Part shown: piece by piece, positions 53,925 through 63,598 of the stretch
How positions within the stretch are numbered: position 1 is the stretch's first letter
Layout of the letters: each line of letters begins with the position of its first letter
From: Christensenella sp. UBA7703
Lineage (GTDB): Bacteria; Bacillota; Clostridia; Christensenellales; CAG-138
Direction of reading: 5' to 3'
Assembly (NCBI GenBank): GCA_002482505.1
Contig: DLGD01000012.1
Span: 59,205 to 123,204 of the forward strand
DNA length: 64,000 bases
The notes under the pieces: model-generated
What the model saw: the letters and a program-made list of their open reading frames with translations, nothing else
Told to the model about the DNA's origin: nothing
Databases searched by the model: none
Translations under genes and position numbers: made by a program

Positions 53925-54818
53925 ATGGCAAAAATTATCGAATGTGTACCGAATATTTCAACCGCGGATGGCGACCTTGTGAATCAGGCGGCAGGCGTGG
54001 TTCGCTCCACGCCGGGCGTCACGCTGCTGAATACCTCCAGCGACGCGAGTCACAACCGCACGGTGATCACGTTTATCGGCGATCCCGCCGGCGTGGAGGA
54101 GGCAGCCGTCCAGCTCGCGAAGTTTGCCGCGCGCTGCATCGACCTCACCAAGCACAAAGGCGAGCACCCGCGCATGGGCGCTATTGACGTGATTCCGTTT
54201 ATCCCGATTCGCGAGGTGAGCATGGAGGAGTGCGTCGCGCTCTCGAAAAAAGCAGCCGAACGTATCTGGCTGGAGGCGTGCGTGCCTGTGTTTCTCTATG
54301 AGGCGTCCGCCTCCGCGCCGCACCGCGAGAACTTGGCAAGTATCCGCAAAGGACAGTTTGAGGGTATGGCAGAGAAGGTGAAAGAAGCGCAATGGGAGCC
54401 GGATTTCGGCGGACGGACGATTCATCCCACGGCGGGTGTGGTCGCCGTTGGCGCGCGCGCGCCGCTCATCGCGTTCAACATCAACCTCTCCACGACGGAT
54501 GTGGGCATTGCGGACAAGATCGCCCGCGTGGTTCGCCAGTCCGGCGGAGGGTTGACCTGCGTCAAGGCGCTGGGCGTGTTCCTCAAAGAGAAGAATTGCG
54601 CACAGGTGTCGATCAATATGACCAACTACTGCATGACACCACTCTATCGCGCGTTGGAGTTCGTCCGTTTCGAGGCGGCGCGCTACGGCGTGCATATCGT
54701 CGGCACGGAGATCGTCGGGCTGGTGCCGATGCGCGCGCTGATCGACAGCGCGGAGTATTATTTAGGGATAGAAAACTTCGATTCCGAGACGCAGGTGCTG
54801 GAATACCGGTTGAATTAA
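53925..54818 (+). CDS. ftcD: Glutamate formimidoyltransferase
   Basis: A 297-residue protein starting MAKIIECVPNIS, the formiminotransferase N-terminus, with HNRTVITFIGDP, HKGEHPRMGAIDVIPFIP and FGGRTIHPTAGVVAVGAR. Both halves of the transferase domain are present, but there is no cyclodeaminase domain as in the mammalian bifunctional enzyme. It moves the formimino group from formiminoglutamate to tetrahydrofolate, giving glutamate. The cyclodeaminase partner is not in this window. GAGGGG precedes the ATG at 53925. Confidence 0.95.
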   Translation: MAKIIECVPNISTADGDLVNQAAGVVRSTPGVTLLNTSSDASHNRTVITFIGDPAGVEEAAVQLAKFAARCIDLTKHKGEHPRMGAIDVIPFIPIREVSMEECVALSKKAAERIWLEACVPVFLYEASASAPHRENLASIRKGQFEGMAEKVKEAQWEPDFGGRTIHPTAGVVAVGARAPLIAFNINLSTTDVGIADKIARVVRQSGGGLTCVKALGVFLKEKNCAQVSINMTNYCMTPLYRALEFVRFEAARYGVHIVGTEIVGLVPMRALIDSAEYYLGIENFDSETQVLEYRLN

Positions 54819-54884
54819 TCCCGACTTGTTTTGATTGCAGTGGAACTGCGCATGGTTTCAAATGGCATTATGGAGGGCGAAGAC

Positions 54885-56117
54885 ATGCTCCTCATCCACA
54901 ATATCTCGCTTCTGCAAACCCCCGTTGGCAACGCGAGCCTGCGGGGTTTAGCGCAAGGCGAAAACCGGAAGTATCACAACGCAAGCGTGCTTATCGACGG
55001 CGAAACCATCGTCTCGATCACGGAGGAAGGGGCGCTTCCGCCTTGCCCGCCGGACACCGTGCGGCTGGATGCGGGCGGCGCGTTTGTGACTCCCGGCTGG
55101 GTGGATGCGCACACGCACCTCGTCTTCGGCGGCTGGCGGCAGCACGAGATCCCGCTCAAGCTCAAGGGTGCGAGTTATCTGGACATCCTGCAAGCGGGCG
55201 GCGGCATCCTCGACACCGTGCGTCAAACACGGCAGATCAGCGAGGACTCGTTGTTTGATCGCGCGATGGGGTTTCTGGATGAGCAGCTTCGCTTTGGCGT
55301 GACCACGACGGAGATTAAGAGTGGTTACGGGTTGGATTTGGAGAATGAGCTCAAGCAGCTCCGTGTCATCCGCCGCCTGAATGAGGCACATGCGATGGAC
55401 GTTGTGCCGACCTGTATGGCGGCGCACGCGGTTCCGCCGGAGTTTGCCGGGCGCGCGGATGCGTATGTGGACTATGTTTGTGAAACGATTTTGCCGCAGG
55501 TGGCGGACGAGCAGCTTGCGCGCTATTGCGATGTGTTTTGCGAAACGGGCGTGTTTTCCGTGGCGCAGAGCAGGCGTGTGCTGGAAACGGCGCGCTCTCT
55601 CGGCCTGGGGCTGAAGATTCACGCGGACGAGATTGATGCGTTTGGCGGCGCGCAGCTCGCGGGGGAACTCGGCGCGGTCTCTGCCGAGCATCTGATTGCG
55701 ACAGATGAGCGCGGCATCGCGGCGCTGTCTGCGGGCGGCGTGACCGCGTGCCTTCTGCCGCAGACTTCGCTCTATCTTGGCAAAAACTTTGCCCGCGCGC
55801 GGGAGATGATCGCGCAAAATGTCGCCGTCGCCATCGCGTCGGATTTCAACCCCGGCTCGTGCCCGTCATTAAACCTTCAGCTTTCGGCGAACCTTGCGTA
55901 CCTGCGCTATCGCATGACGCCGGAGGAAACCCTCTCCGCGCTGACGCTCAACGCCGCCTGTGCAATCGGGCTTGGCGAGCAGCTCGGCACCATCGAACCC
56001 GGCAAGCAGGCCGACCTGACCCTCTGGAACACGGACGGTATGGAGATGCTGTGTTACCGCATGGGGAGCAATCAGGTCAAGGCGGTGGTGAAGCGGGGGA
56101 AGGTTGTTGTGGGGTAG
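54885..56117 (+). CDS. hutI: Imidazolonepropionase
   Basis: A 410-residue amidohydrolase. Metal ligands appear in VDAHTHLVFGG (HxH), IHADEIDAFGGAQLA, SAEHLIATDE and the Asp in ASDFNPGSCPS. It hydrolyses imidazolonepropionate to formiminoglutamate, so the operon covers all steps from histidine to glutamate with ftcD. The ATG at 54885 has GGAGG eight bases upstream; earlier in-frame starts lack a site. It is the last gene before the terminator at 56136. Confidence 0.96.
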   Translation: MLLIHNISLLQTPVGNASLRGLAQGENRKYHNASVLIDGETIVSITEEGALPPCPPDTVRLDAGGAFVTPGWVDAHTHLVFGGWRQHEIPLKLKGASYLDILQAGGGILDTVRQTRQISEDSLFDRAMGFLDEQLRFGVTTTEIKSGYGLDLENELKQLRVIRRLNEAHAMDVVPTCMAAHAVPPEFAGRADAYVDYVCETILPQVADEQLARYCDVFCETGVFSVAQSRRVLETARSLGLGLKIHADEIDAFGGAQLAGELGAVSAEHLIATDERGIAALSAGGVTACLLPQTSLYLGKNFARAREMIAQNVAVAIASDFNPGSCPSLNLQLSANLAYLRYRMTPEETLSALTLNAACAIGLGEQLGTIEPGKQADLTLWNTDGMEMLCYRMGSNQVKAVVKRGKVVVG

Positions 56118-56135
56118 GGGGATAGGGGGTAGAAG

Positions 56136-56162
56136 AAACAGCGCCCGTGGGGCGCTGTTTTT
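56136..56162 (+). terminator. Terminator of the hut operon
   Basis: CAGCGCCC-GTG-GGGCGCTG stem, extended by AAA/TTT and ending in five T. Confidence 0.88.
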
Positions 56163-56199
56163 GCGTAAAGTGCACTTTTCGAGTTTTGTAAAAACAAAC

Positions 56200-57390
56200 T
56201 TATGTTTCAGCAGTATTAAGGTAGAAGTTTTCTTGATCAAATAGGAGTTCAGTTGGTTGGTTGTATAGTCTGTTAACCGTGTTAATATTGTCAACGAAAG
56301 GTCGAACGTATGCGCTTTGCTTTTCAATAAACTGATTAAGCGTCTGCACTGTTCTCTTCGAATTGAACTCACCCAACTTATCACCGGCTTTTAACAGAGT
56401 TTCATCAATTTGCGACTTACTGATTACGGGTACTTTTGCGATTGCTTCACCGGCGACCTTATTTACGCTTGCAAGTCCCTTTAACAATTGTGATTGAATC
56501 GAAGTCTTGGAGTAACCTTCAAGCTGGTCATAGCACTTCGAGTAGAGTTCACGATACTGAATAGAATGCTCCTCGATTTTGTTAGCAATGCAGTCCAGAT
56601 ACGCTGCACTGAAGTTTTCCAGTAACATAACCTCCAGAAACGAAGAAAATGCAAACAGATACACGGCAAGCTGATAATCATTGAATTCGGACTCAATTTC
56701 TCCAAGCTGCTTCTTCACATCCTGATCGCTATGGAAGAATGATTTCTTGCTGATCTTCGATGCAATCTGTTCTCGATAGAAATCTATCTTCCTGTCAGCC
56801 GCCTGCCTAATATCAAGAACTTTTATATGACTGCTATTTTTGAATTTTTCATTGTTCCAGTTGTGCTTGTAGTTAGCCAATGTATCTGCAAGAAATTTCA
56901 TATCCCCTTTGAGTTCAGAGCGCTCTTTTTGCACGAGGAAATTCATCAATTCTTGCTGCATATCTTGAATGGTGTCAAGTTTCTTATCGATGTTTGCTAA
57001 GGCCATTGCCATAAACAACATTGTTGGATCACAGGCGAGAGGATGTAATCTCGACTGACCTGCGCCTACTTGATTATTCGCTTTCAAAGCACCGCCCAAA
57101 AACCCCGATCCATCCCTAGCCGTGGCTAGATGTCCTCCTTGCGGAACAGTCACTCTATATAACCCGCTACCACCAGACTTGCCACCACTTATTACATATT
57201 GAAATGCTGCTATCACGGGCTCAAAAGCGGTTCCAAAGGCTGCAAGCCGTGAAATTGGAAATTTTGAGTATTGTGCTACATTTAAAGTTTTTTCTACGAC
57301 AACTGGATAAAGCTCGATTTCGGCCATTGTCTTTGCAATTTCATATTTACGCTCAGCTGGTAGATTCGATGCTTCAACTATATCCGACAT
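56200..57390 (-). CDS. Accessory protein of unknown function, A/T-rich
   Basis: A 396-residue protein I cannot assign. It has a hydrophobic stretch near residues 50-68, a Gly-rich segment (SGGKSGGSGLYRV) and, from about residue 120 on, mostly long helices with charged heptad-like patterns (LANIDKKLDTIQDMQQELMNFLVQKE), likely coiled coil. No enzyme motif. Codon use is A/T-rich compared with the flanking hut and aconitase genes, so it was probably acquired. With the GNAT-like gene upstream on the same strand and a tRNA beside them it forms a small accessory patch. Related proteins, as far as I recall, occur sporadically in Firmicutes without known function. Confidence 0.75.
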   Translation of the reverse strand: MSDIVEASNLPAERKYEIAKTMAEIELYPVVVEKTLNVAQYSKFPISRLAAFGTAFEPVIAAFQYVISGGKSGGSGLYRVTVPQGGHLATARDGSGFLGGALKANNQVGAGQSRLHPLACDPTMLFMAMALANIDKKLDTIQDMQQELMNFLVQKERSELKGDMKFLADTLANYKHNWNNEKFKNSSHIKVLDIRQAADRKIDFYREQIASKISKKSFFHSDQDVKKQLGEIESEFNDYQLAVYLFAFSSFLEVMLLENFSAAYLDCIANKIEEHSIQYRELYSKCYDQLEGYSKTSIQSQLLKGLASVNKVAGEAIAKVPVISKSQIDETLLKAGDKLGEFNSKRTVQTLNQFIEKQSAYVRPFVDNINTVNRLYNQPTELLFDQENFYLNTAET

Positions 57391-57545
57391 TACTATGGCC
57401 CCCTCGATTTTCTTTTATTTTTTCAACTGTGTATTATGGTTTCTATCGCAACATAATCCGAGAAAAGTACATCCCAACTTATCACGATCGACCTGCTATT
57501 TTTCTGTATTTGGATCAACAAGCATCGTTTTGCATGATCAAAGAG

Positions 57546-57998
57546 CTACCCCTGTTTTTCATTGAAGAATTTACACCGAGTCAATATATACCACGGTTGA
57601 CTTGAATTATCATTTCGTTCAAAGCCGGCATATTCTAAAACTTTCCTAGATGGACTTCCATTCGGACGGGCAAAAACGTGAGTTATACTTGTATTAGAAA
57701 ATAGCCATTTGATGCAAGCAAATATTGCTTCTCGCATATACCCTTTTTTGTAATTCTCGGTCTTTTCTATACGATATGATAATTCAATTGGTTCTGTTTT
57801 TGGTTGAAATCCGATGCAACAGATAAGTACATCTTCATTGTTCTTATCGTAGCATGCAAATCCTCCGTCTTCAATACTGCGTTCTTTGAGATTGAAAACA
57901 TCGATCTCATCACTACTCTCATTCGGAAAAAGTAATGTCCCGTTCGATGTGGTCAAATTTGTCTTCATAATCAATCTTTCAGTTTCAAAAGATGCCAT
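57546..57998 (-). CDS. GNAT-like N-acetyltransferase
   Basis: A 150-residue protein with an acetyltransferase outline: MASFETERLIMK at the start, LSYRIEKTENYKKGYMREAIFACIKWLF in the acetyl-CoA-binding region (the usual GxGxxGxA loop is weak, YKKGYMREA), and ITHVFARPNGSPSRKVLEYAGFE at the end, typical of the RimJ/RimL branch. A/T-rich like the neighbouring 396-residue gene. GAGGG precedes the ATG at 57998. Substrate unknown. Confidence 0.75.
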   Translation of the reverse strand: MASFETERLIMKTNLTTSNGTLLFPNESSDEIDVFNLKERSIEDGGFACYDKNNEDVLICCIGFQPKTEPIELSYRIEKTENYKKGYMREAIFACIKWLFSNTSITHVFARPNGSPSRKVLEYAGFERNDNSSQPWYILTRCKFFNEKQG

Positions 57999-58270
57999 AG
58001 CTAATCCCTCCAATAACAGGATACTACAACATACTAATTTAAGCGTCAAATTCTCACTTCATGGAGTGATCATTGGCTATTTGATATGCGTGTTAACACC
58101 TAAACTCAGTAATACCCCCGAAAAGAGATCAACTTTTCACAAACAAATCTAATCAAAAACCCAAGGAATTCTTAAACCCGTTTAATAACTACACGAAGAA
58201 TCGCAATAAATCAGGCAAGAAACGGGCAAGAAAAACCGCATTATCGTACGTGACCACACGAGACATCAAT

Positions 58271-58296
58271 AAAAAAGACCCTCGCGGGTCTTTTTT
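58271..58296. terminator. Terminator downstream of tRNA-Met
   Basis: AAAAAAGACCC-TCGC-GGGTCTTTTTT, which works in both directions and lies directly after the 3' end of the minus-strand tRNA. The 270 bases from 57999 to 58270 contain nothing else that I recognise. Confidence 0.85.
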
Positions 58297-58298
58297 CA

Positions 58299-58375
58299 TG
58301 GTAGCGGCGATCTGATTCGAACAGATGACACTCCGGGTATGAACCGAATGCTCTAGCCAGCTGAGCTACGCCGCC
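58299..58375 (-). tRNA. tRNA-Met (CAT)
   Basis: On the minus strand a full cloverleaf can be drawn: acceptor GGCGGCG with CGCCGCT, D arm GCTC-GAGC, anticodon stem TTCGG/CCGGA with loop TTCATAC (anticodon CAT), T arm with TTCGAAT loop, discriminator A and an encoded CCA. The first acceptor pair is a G-U. Because it has this rather than the C-A mismatch of initiators it is an elongator; a lysidine-modified tRNA-Ile2 cannot be excluded. Confidence 0.95.
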
Positions 58376-58624
58376 ATATGCTGTTTTGTGTGCCGTTTTT
58401 CGGCGGCACATGGTGTATTATAACCGTCCGAAAGGGCACTGTCAAGAGTAAGATATGCCTTTTCCCGCGTACGATTTTTTTCACACAGATCACGATAATA
58501 TACCGTGCTTTCGGCTTTTCTTGCGGCAATCGGCATGGTACAATTTTAACTGTGGGTTTCTACCCGCTAACCCTCTATAACGCGACACAACGATTAATAC
58601 GGTTAACCCGTCAAGGAGGAGCCT

Positions 58625-60865
58625 ATGATTCGCTATCATGACCATCCGGTGACCCTGCACAACGGCAGGCCGCATACCGCCGGAACCGACAAAAAAGCCG
58701 CGCGCGAAAAAACCATCGCCTATTCCATTCTCCGCGCGCACAATATCTCCGGCGATATGGAGAAGCTCCGGCTGCGGTTCGACGCGCTGATTTCGCACGA
58801 CATCACCTATGTCGGCATCGTGCAGACCGCGCGGGCGAGCGGATTGACCGAATTCCCCGTGCCGTATGCGATGACCAACTGCCACAACAGCCTCTGCGCC
58901 GTCGGCGGCACCATCAATGAGGACGACCACGTATTCGGGCTTTCCGCCGCGAAAAAATACGGCGGCATCTATGTGCCCGCAAACCTGAGCGTCATCCACA
59001 GCTACGCGCGCGAAGAGCTTGCGGGCTGCGGGCGCATGATTCTGGGTTCGGACAGCCACACGCGCTATGGCGCGCTGGGCACGCTCGCGGTTGGCGAAGG
59101 CGGGCCGGAACTCGTCAAGCAACTGCTCAAGAACACCTATGACATCGCCGCACCCGAAGTCGTGCTCTGTTATGTAACGGGCAAGCCCCGCCGCGGCGTC
59201 GGCCCGCACGACGTTGCCCTCGCGCTCGTCAAGGAAGCGTTCGCCGAAAACCGCGCAAAAAACAAGATTCTGGAATTTGTAGGCCCTGGCATCAAGCACC
59301 TCTCCGCCGACTATCGCAACGGCATGGACGTGATGACCACGGAGACCACGTGCCTGAGCTCCATCTGGGAAACCGACAGCGAGACGGCGGAGTATTTCCG
59401 CGCGCACGGCCGTCCGGAAGCCTACGCCAAGCTCGCGCCGGAAGAGGGCGCATATTACGATAGCATGATCACCATCGAGCTGGACAAGGTGGAGTGCATG
59501 ATCGCGCTGCCGTTCCATCCGAGCAACGCATACCCGATTCGCGAGTTCATCGAGCGCGCGGACGAACTGTTGGGCAAGGTGGAGGAAGAAGCAAAAGCGA
59601 CCTTCCCGAAAGTTACGCTCGATCTTAAGAGTAAGATTAAAGCTGACGGCGTGTATGCCGATCAGGGAATCATTGCGGGCTGTGCGGGCGGACTGTTCGA
59701 CAACATCATCGAAGCCAGCGAGATTCTCGACGGCGGCTCCACGGGCAACGGCGAATTTTCGCTATCGGTTTATCCAACCAGCGTGCCGGTCAGCCTTGCG
59801 CTTACACGCGCGGAGGCGACGGAGACGCTCGTGCGCGCGGGCGCGGTGATGAAGCCTTCCTTCTGCGGTCCGTGCTTCGGCGCGGGGGATGTGCCCGCCA
59901 ACAACGGGCTTTCGATTCGCCACACCACGCGCAACTTCCCCAACCGCGAAGGTGCCAAACCCGGTGAAGGCCAGCTTGCCTATGTTGCGCTGATGGACGC
60001 GCGGAGCATCGCGGCAACCGCGGCAAACGGCGGACGTATCACGCCGGCTACTGACGTGGTCTACAGAAAGCGCCGCATCCGTTATCGCTATGACCGCTCC
60101 AGCTATGACAAGCGCTGCTACAATGGTTTCGGCAAGCCCGATCCCACGGTGGAGCTCGTCTTTGGCCCGAACATTGCGGATTGGCCGAAGATTTTCCCGC
60201 TCACGGACAATATACTTGTCGAGCTGAGCGCCGTGATTCGCGACCCCGTGACCACGACGGACGAACTCATCCCCTCCGGCGAAACGAGTTCCTATCGCAG
60301 CAACCCGCTTCGCCTTGCGGAGTTTGCGCTCTCGCGCCGCGCGCCGGACTATGTCGGCCGCAGCAAAGCGGTTGCCAAGGCGGAAGCCGCGCGCAGAGAG
60401 GGAACCGCGCCGGACGCGCTCAAGGCGCTGCTGGGTAAGGTTGGCGACGCGGAGAAGCTGCTCAAAATCACGTCCTATGGTTCCTGCGTGTTTGCCAACA
60501 AACCAGGCGACGGCAGCGCGCGCGAGCAGGCGGCTTCCAGCCAGCGTGTGCTCGGCGGCTCCGCCAACATCTGCTATGAATACGCAACCAAGCGCTACCG
60601 CAGCAACTGCATCAACTGGGGGATTCTGCCCTTTACGCTGCCTGCGGGCGCGAGCTTTGCCTACGAAGTGGGCGATCATGTGTTTGTGCCGAATGTGCGG
60701 GAAGCCATCGAACAGCAGAAGGACACGCTGCCGGCTGTCGCAATCAAGCAGGACGGCACGACAGAGAATATCACGCTCAACCTGCCGCCGCTGACGGCGG
60801 ACGAGCGGGAGATCCTGCTCGAAGGCTGCCTGATGAACTACTACGCCGCGCACGCAGGAAAGTAA
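58625..60865 (+). CDS. acn: Aconitase-family hydratase
   Basis: A 746-residue member of the aconitase family. [20 protein letters not shown] holds the SDSH substrate site, and the [4Fe-4S] ligands are the Cys in AGCAGG and the pair in CGPC, 60 residues later. The swivel domain is in the C-terminal third ([25 protein letters not shown]). Citrate to isocitrate is the likely reaction since isocitrate dehydrogenase follows 34 bases downstream; the branch differs in detail from classic AcnA. GGAGG precedes the ATG. Together with icd it makes 2-oxoglutarate from citrate. Confidence 0.92.
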   Translation: MIRYHDHPVTLHNGRPHTAGTDKKAAREKTIAYSILRAHNISGDMEKLRLRFDALISHDITYVGIVQTARASGLTEFPVPYAMTNCHNSLCAVGGTINEDDHVFGLSAAKKYGGIYVPANLSVIHSYAREELAGCGRMILGSDSHTRYGALGTLAVGEGGPELVKQLLKNTYDIAAPEVVLCYVTGKPRRGVGPHDVALALVKEAFAENRAKNKILEFVGPGIKHLSADYRNGMDVMTTETTCLSSIWETDSETAEYFRAHGRPEAYAKLAPEEGAYYDSMITIELDKVECMIALPFHPSNAYPIREFIERADELLGKVEEEAKATFPKVTLDLKSKIKADGVYADQGIIAGCAGGLFDNIIEASEILDGGSTGNGEFSLSVYPTSVPVSLALTRAEATETLVRAGAVMKPSFCGPCFGAGDVPANNGLSIRHTTRNFPNREGAKPGEGQLAYVALMDARSIAATAANGGRITPATDVVYRKRRIRYRYDRSSYDKRCYNGFGKPDPTVELVFGPNIADWPKIFPLTDNILVELSAVIRDPVTTTDELIPSGETSSYRSNPLRLAEFALSRRAPDYVGRSKAVAKAEAARREGTAPDALKALLGKVGDAEKLLKITSYGSCVFANKPGDGSAREQAASSQRVLGGSANICYEYATKRYRSNCINWGILPFTLPAGASFAYEVGDHVFVPNVREAIEQQKDTLPAVAIKQDGTTENITLNLPPLTADEREILLEGCLMNYYAAHAGK

Positions 60866-60899
60866 CCAAACTACGTCAAAAAGCCGAAAGGAAACGGAT

Positions 60900-62111
60900 A
60901 TGGATTTGATCAAGATGAAGACCCCTCTCGTTGAAATGGATGGCGACGAGATGACCCGCATCCTCTGGCAGCAGATCAAGGACGAGCTGATTTTGCCGTT
61001 TGTCGATCTGAAGGCGGAGTATTACGACCTTGGACTTCCGGAGCGCGACAAAACAAAAGACCAGATCACGACGGATGCCGCAAATGCGATCAAGAAATAC
61101 GGAGTGGGGGTCAAATGCGCAACCATCACCCCAAATGCCCAACGGGTGGAGGAGTATAAGCTCAGTGAGATGTGGAAGAGCCCGAACGGCACCATCCGCG
61201 CAATCCTCGACGGCACCGTGTTCCGCGCGCCGATCCTGATCGACAGCGTCAAGCCCGTGGTCAAAACGTGGAAAAAACCGATCACCATCGCGCGTCATGC
61301 CTATGGCGACGTCTACCGCGCAACGGAATATCGCGTGCCGGAAAAGGGCAAGGCGGAGCTCGTCTTCACGGGCGAAAACGGCGCGAGCTTCCGAAAGACG
61401 ATCTATGATTTTGAGTGCCCCGGTGTGTTGCAGGGCATGTATAACAAAGATTCTTCCATCCGTTCTTTTGCGCATAGCTGTTTTCAATATGCGCTGAGTA
61501 CCATGCAGGACGTTTGGTTTTCCACCAAGGATACGATCAGTAAGCTCTACGACCATACCTTCAAAGACATCTTTGAGGAGATCTATGAGGCGGACTACAA
61601 AGCGAAGTTTGAAGCGGCGGGCTTGACCTATTTCTATACGCTGATCGACGACGCGGTGGCGCGCGTAATCCGTTCCGAAGGCGGCTATATTTGGGCATGC
61701 AAAAACTATGATGGCGATGTGATGAGCGACATGGTCAGCACCGCGTTTGGCAGCCTCGCAATGATGACGAGCGTGCTGGTTTCGCCGGACGGCAATTTTG
61801 AATATGAAGCCGCGCACGGAACGGTTACGCGGCACTATTACAAATATCTGCAAGGTGAGGAGACCAGTACAAACCCGATGGCGACGATCTTTGCCTGGAG
61901 CGGCGCGCTATCAAAGCGCGGCGAGCTGGATAAGCTGCCGGACTTGGCAGCTTTCGGCAAAAAGCTTGAGGAAGCGTCGATTGAGACGCTCGACGCGGGC
62001 ATTATGACCAAAGACCTTGTGGGTCTGGTGGAGGGTATCACGCCAAAGGCGGTAACAAGCCTTGCCTTCATCCGCGAAATCCGCAAACGCCTTGAGGCGA
62101 AATACGCGTAA
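60900..62111 (+). CDS. icd: NADP-dependent isocitrate dehydrogenase
   Basis: A 403-residue enzyme of the homodimeric NADP type, common in eukaryotes and some bacteria. [17 protein letters not shown] opens it, [13 protein letters not shown] and [16 protein letters not shown] hold isocitrate contacts, [20 protein letters not shown] contains metal ligands, and [14 protein letters not shown] is the cofactor loop. It oxidises isocitrate to 2-oxoglutarate in the cytosol. With aconitase upstream it forms the oxidative branch leading to glutamate. GAAAGGA lies before the ATG. Confidence 0.96.
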   Translation: MDLIKMKTPLVEMDGDEMTRILWQQIKDELILPFVDLKAEYYDLGLPERDKTKDQITTDAANAIKKYGVGVKCATITPNAQRVEEYKLSEMWKSPNGTIRAILDGTVFRAPILIDSVKPVVKTWKKPITIARHAYGDVYRATEYRVPEKGKAELVFTGENGASFRKTIYDFECPGVLQGMYNKDSSIRSFAHSCFQYALSTMQDVWFSTKDTISKLYDHTFKDIFEEIYEADYKAKFEAAGLTYFYTLIDDAVARVIRSEGGYIWACKNYDGDVMSDMVSTAFGSLAMMTSVLVSPDGNFEYEAAHGTVTRHYYKYLQGEETSTNPMATIFAWSGALSKRGELDKLPDLAAFGKKLEEASIETLDAGIMTKDLVGLVEGITPKAVTSLAFIREIRKRLEAKYA

Positions 62112-62131
62112 TAACATCCGTTAAAATCAAA

Positions 62132-62358
62132 CTCGCGTAGAAAACACGCGAGCCTCAGGGCATCAACAAACCCCTTTCGGGGGTGTGGAGGATTCGAAAA
62201 TCCCCCGCAATTCAATCAAATCCGGCGATTTATTCGCCGAATTTGTTGAAAATGTCGCAGCAGCGGCATTTTTACCCGCAGTAAAAATCCATCGGCAAAG
62301 GTCGAAGGACTTTGTCGATGGATAGAGGCTCGCGTAGAAAACACGCGAGCCTTTTTTT
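62132..62358. repeat. Hairpin-array element flanked by a duplicated hairpin
   Basis: A 24-base hairpin (CTCGCGT-AGAAAAC-ACGCGAG plus CCT) occurs at 62132-62155 and identically at 62329-62352, where a T-run makes it the terminator of icd. Between the copies further stems lie in series: CCCC-TTTC-GGGG (62171-62182), GAGGATT-CGAA-AATCCCC, CGGCGA-TTTAT-TCGCCG (62223-62239), TTTTTAC-CCGCA-GTAAAAA (62269-62287) and a long imperfect stem at 62287-62324 (ATCCATCG with CGATGGAT). The rest of 62112-62479 holds a promoter (TGT-TATAAA, 62418-62426) for the lipoprotein gene. No coding signal. Confidence 0.75.
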
Positions 62359-62479
62359 GACAGAACATTCATACAGGCGTCATTCGCCGGACACAAGTGT
62401 TTATTAAGATCAAACCGTGTTATAAACTCAAAACAGGTCTGCTCAAACACGAGAAAACAGACAAGGAGCTGGTAAGAAT

Positions 62480-63481
62480 ATGAAGCAATCGATGTTCAAG
62501 CGCGTTCTGCCGTTTGCGATGGCGGTGCTGCTGCTGTTTGCCGCGGGTTGCGGCAAAGCCCCCGTACAGAACAAGGCGGAGGAAGTCGCGCCGGAACCCG
62601 TCACCATCGGCGGCGAGGCGGACGAAACCAACACGGCGAACGTGGATCATAGCAGCCTCTACTCGGTAGACGGCACAACGGAAGAATCCAACGGTGAATC
62701 GTATGCGTCCGACACGGCAAACGTGAACGCCGTCCTGGTGGAAAAACTGGGCGTGCTGACGATGACCAGCGCGGATATCAACAAGTCCGGCGATTCCACC
62801 GGCGACTTCTCCGGCGGACAAAACGCGGCGGTCGCGGTGATTTCGAAAGGACAATTGACCTTGAACCAGAGCAATATCACCACCAACGGAACCGGCGCGG
62901 CGGGGATGATCGTTTCGGCGGAAGGCACGCAATTGGCGGCAACCGACACCTCTGCCTACACCTCCGGTGAATCCTCGCCTGCGGTGATCGTCCGCGACGA
63001 CGCGAGCGCAGTGATCACGTCCGGCACGTTATCAACCGAGGGTGCGGATTCTCCCGCTATCCTTCTTTTGGGCGGACGACTGACGCTCACCGGGGTGACG
63101 GTGACATCCAAAAGCGGAGACACACTTCGTGTGCTTGCGGGCTATAACTTCCTGACGCTGGACAACACGGCGATCACCGCGATGCCGGAGCTGCCGGAAG
63201 GAACAACTCTGGTTCTTAGCCTGCAAAACGGCGCGTCGTTTGGCGGCGCGCTCGGCGGCAGCGTGCCTGCAAAAGCGAGCGTGACGCTGGACGCAGCCAG
63301 CAAGCTCACCCTCACAGCGGAAACGTATGTTGCCGGATTTGTCAACGCGGATTTGACCCACGCAAACATCCAGTCCAACGGCTTCAATCTCTATTATGAT
63401 TCCAGCGTTGCAGAAAACGCCTATCTCGAAGGGCAGTCGTTCCTGCTCCCTGGCGGCGGATTCTTAGCGCCGATCATCTAG
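62480..63481 (+). CDS. Beta-helix lipoprotein, paralogue of the one at 38963
   Basis: A 333-residue lipoprotein. The signal peptide MAVLLLFAAGC carries the lipobox cysteine near residue 24, then comes an acidic linker, then short repeated strand turns: LGVLTMTSADINKSG, GQLTLNQSNITTNG, SAVITSGTLSTEG, GRLTLTGVTVTSKSG, FLTLDNTAITAMP. The layout and the phrases (SPAVIVRDD, ASVTLDAASKLTLTAETYVAGF, NGFNLYYDSS) match the larger protein at 38963-40357 (SPAVIAGTD, AKVTLEDGATWTLTGNAYLTAF, NGYTVYVNG). It should be anchored outside the membrane. AAGGAG precedes the ATG. No enzyme motif. Confidence 0.82.
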   Translation: MKQSMFKRVLPFAMAVLLLFAAGCGKAPVQNKAEEVAPEPVTIGGEADETNTANVDHSSLYSVDGTTEESNGESYASDTANVNAVLVEKLGVLTMTSADINKSGDSTGDFSGGQNAAVAVISKGQLTLNQSNITTNGTGAAGMIVSAEGTQLAATDTSAYTSGESSPAVIVRDDASAVITSGTLSTEGADSPAILLLGGRLTLTGVTVTSKSGDTLRVLAGYNFLTLDNTAITAMPELPEGTTLVLSLQNGASFGGALGGSVPAKASVTLDAASKLTLTAETYVAGFVNADLTHANIQSNGFNLYYDSSVAENAYLEGQSFLLPGGGFLAPII

Positions 63482-63537
63482 AGAAAACGCTGAAAGCACG
63501 ATTTTCCGCACAGTCTCTCGCTTTTTTTGCAGGAGCG

Positions 63538-63546
63538 TGTTATAAT
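63538..63546 (+). promoter_or_regulatory. Extended -10 promoter for yhbY
   Basis: TGT-TATAAT (TATAAT at 63541-63546) 53 bases before the yhbY start; no good -35. Confidence 0.5.
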
Positions 63547-63598
63547 CAAGCGCCAAAATAAAAACAGACCCGCACAGGCGGGAGAGGGATAGGACCAC

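Noticed and set aside
56100..58300. tRNA-Met 3' end as attachment site of an integrated element
   Set aside because: No second copy of the tRNA 3' end and no integrase gene are found on the far side of the accessory patch.
62163..62450. Minus-strand frame of 95 residues across the hairpin element
   Set aside because: Its text follows the hairpins and repeat; such frames are typical of structured repeats and not real genes.
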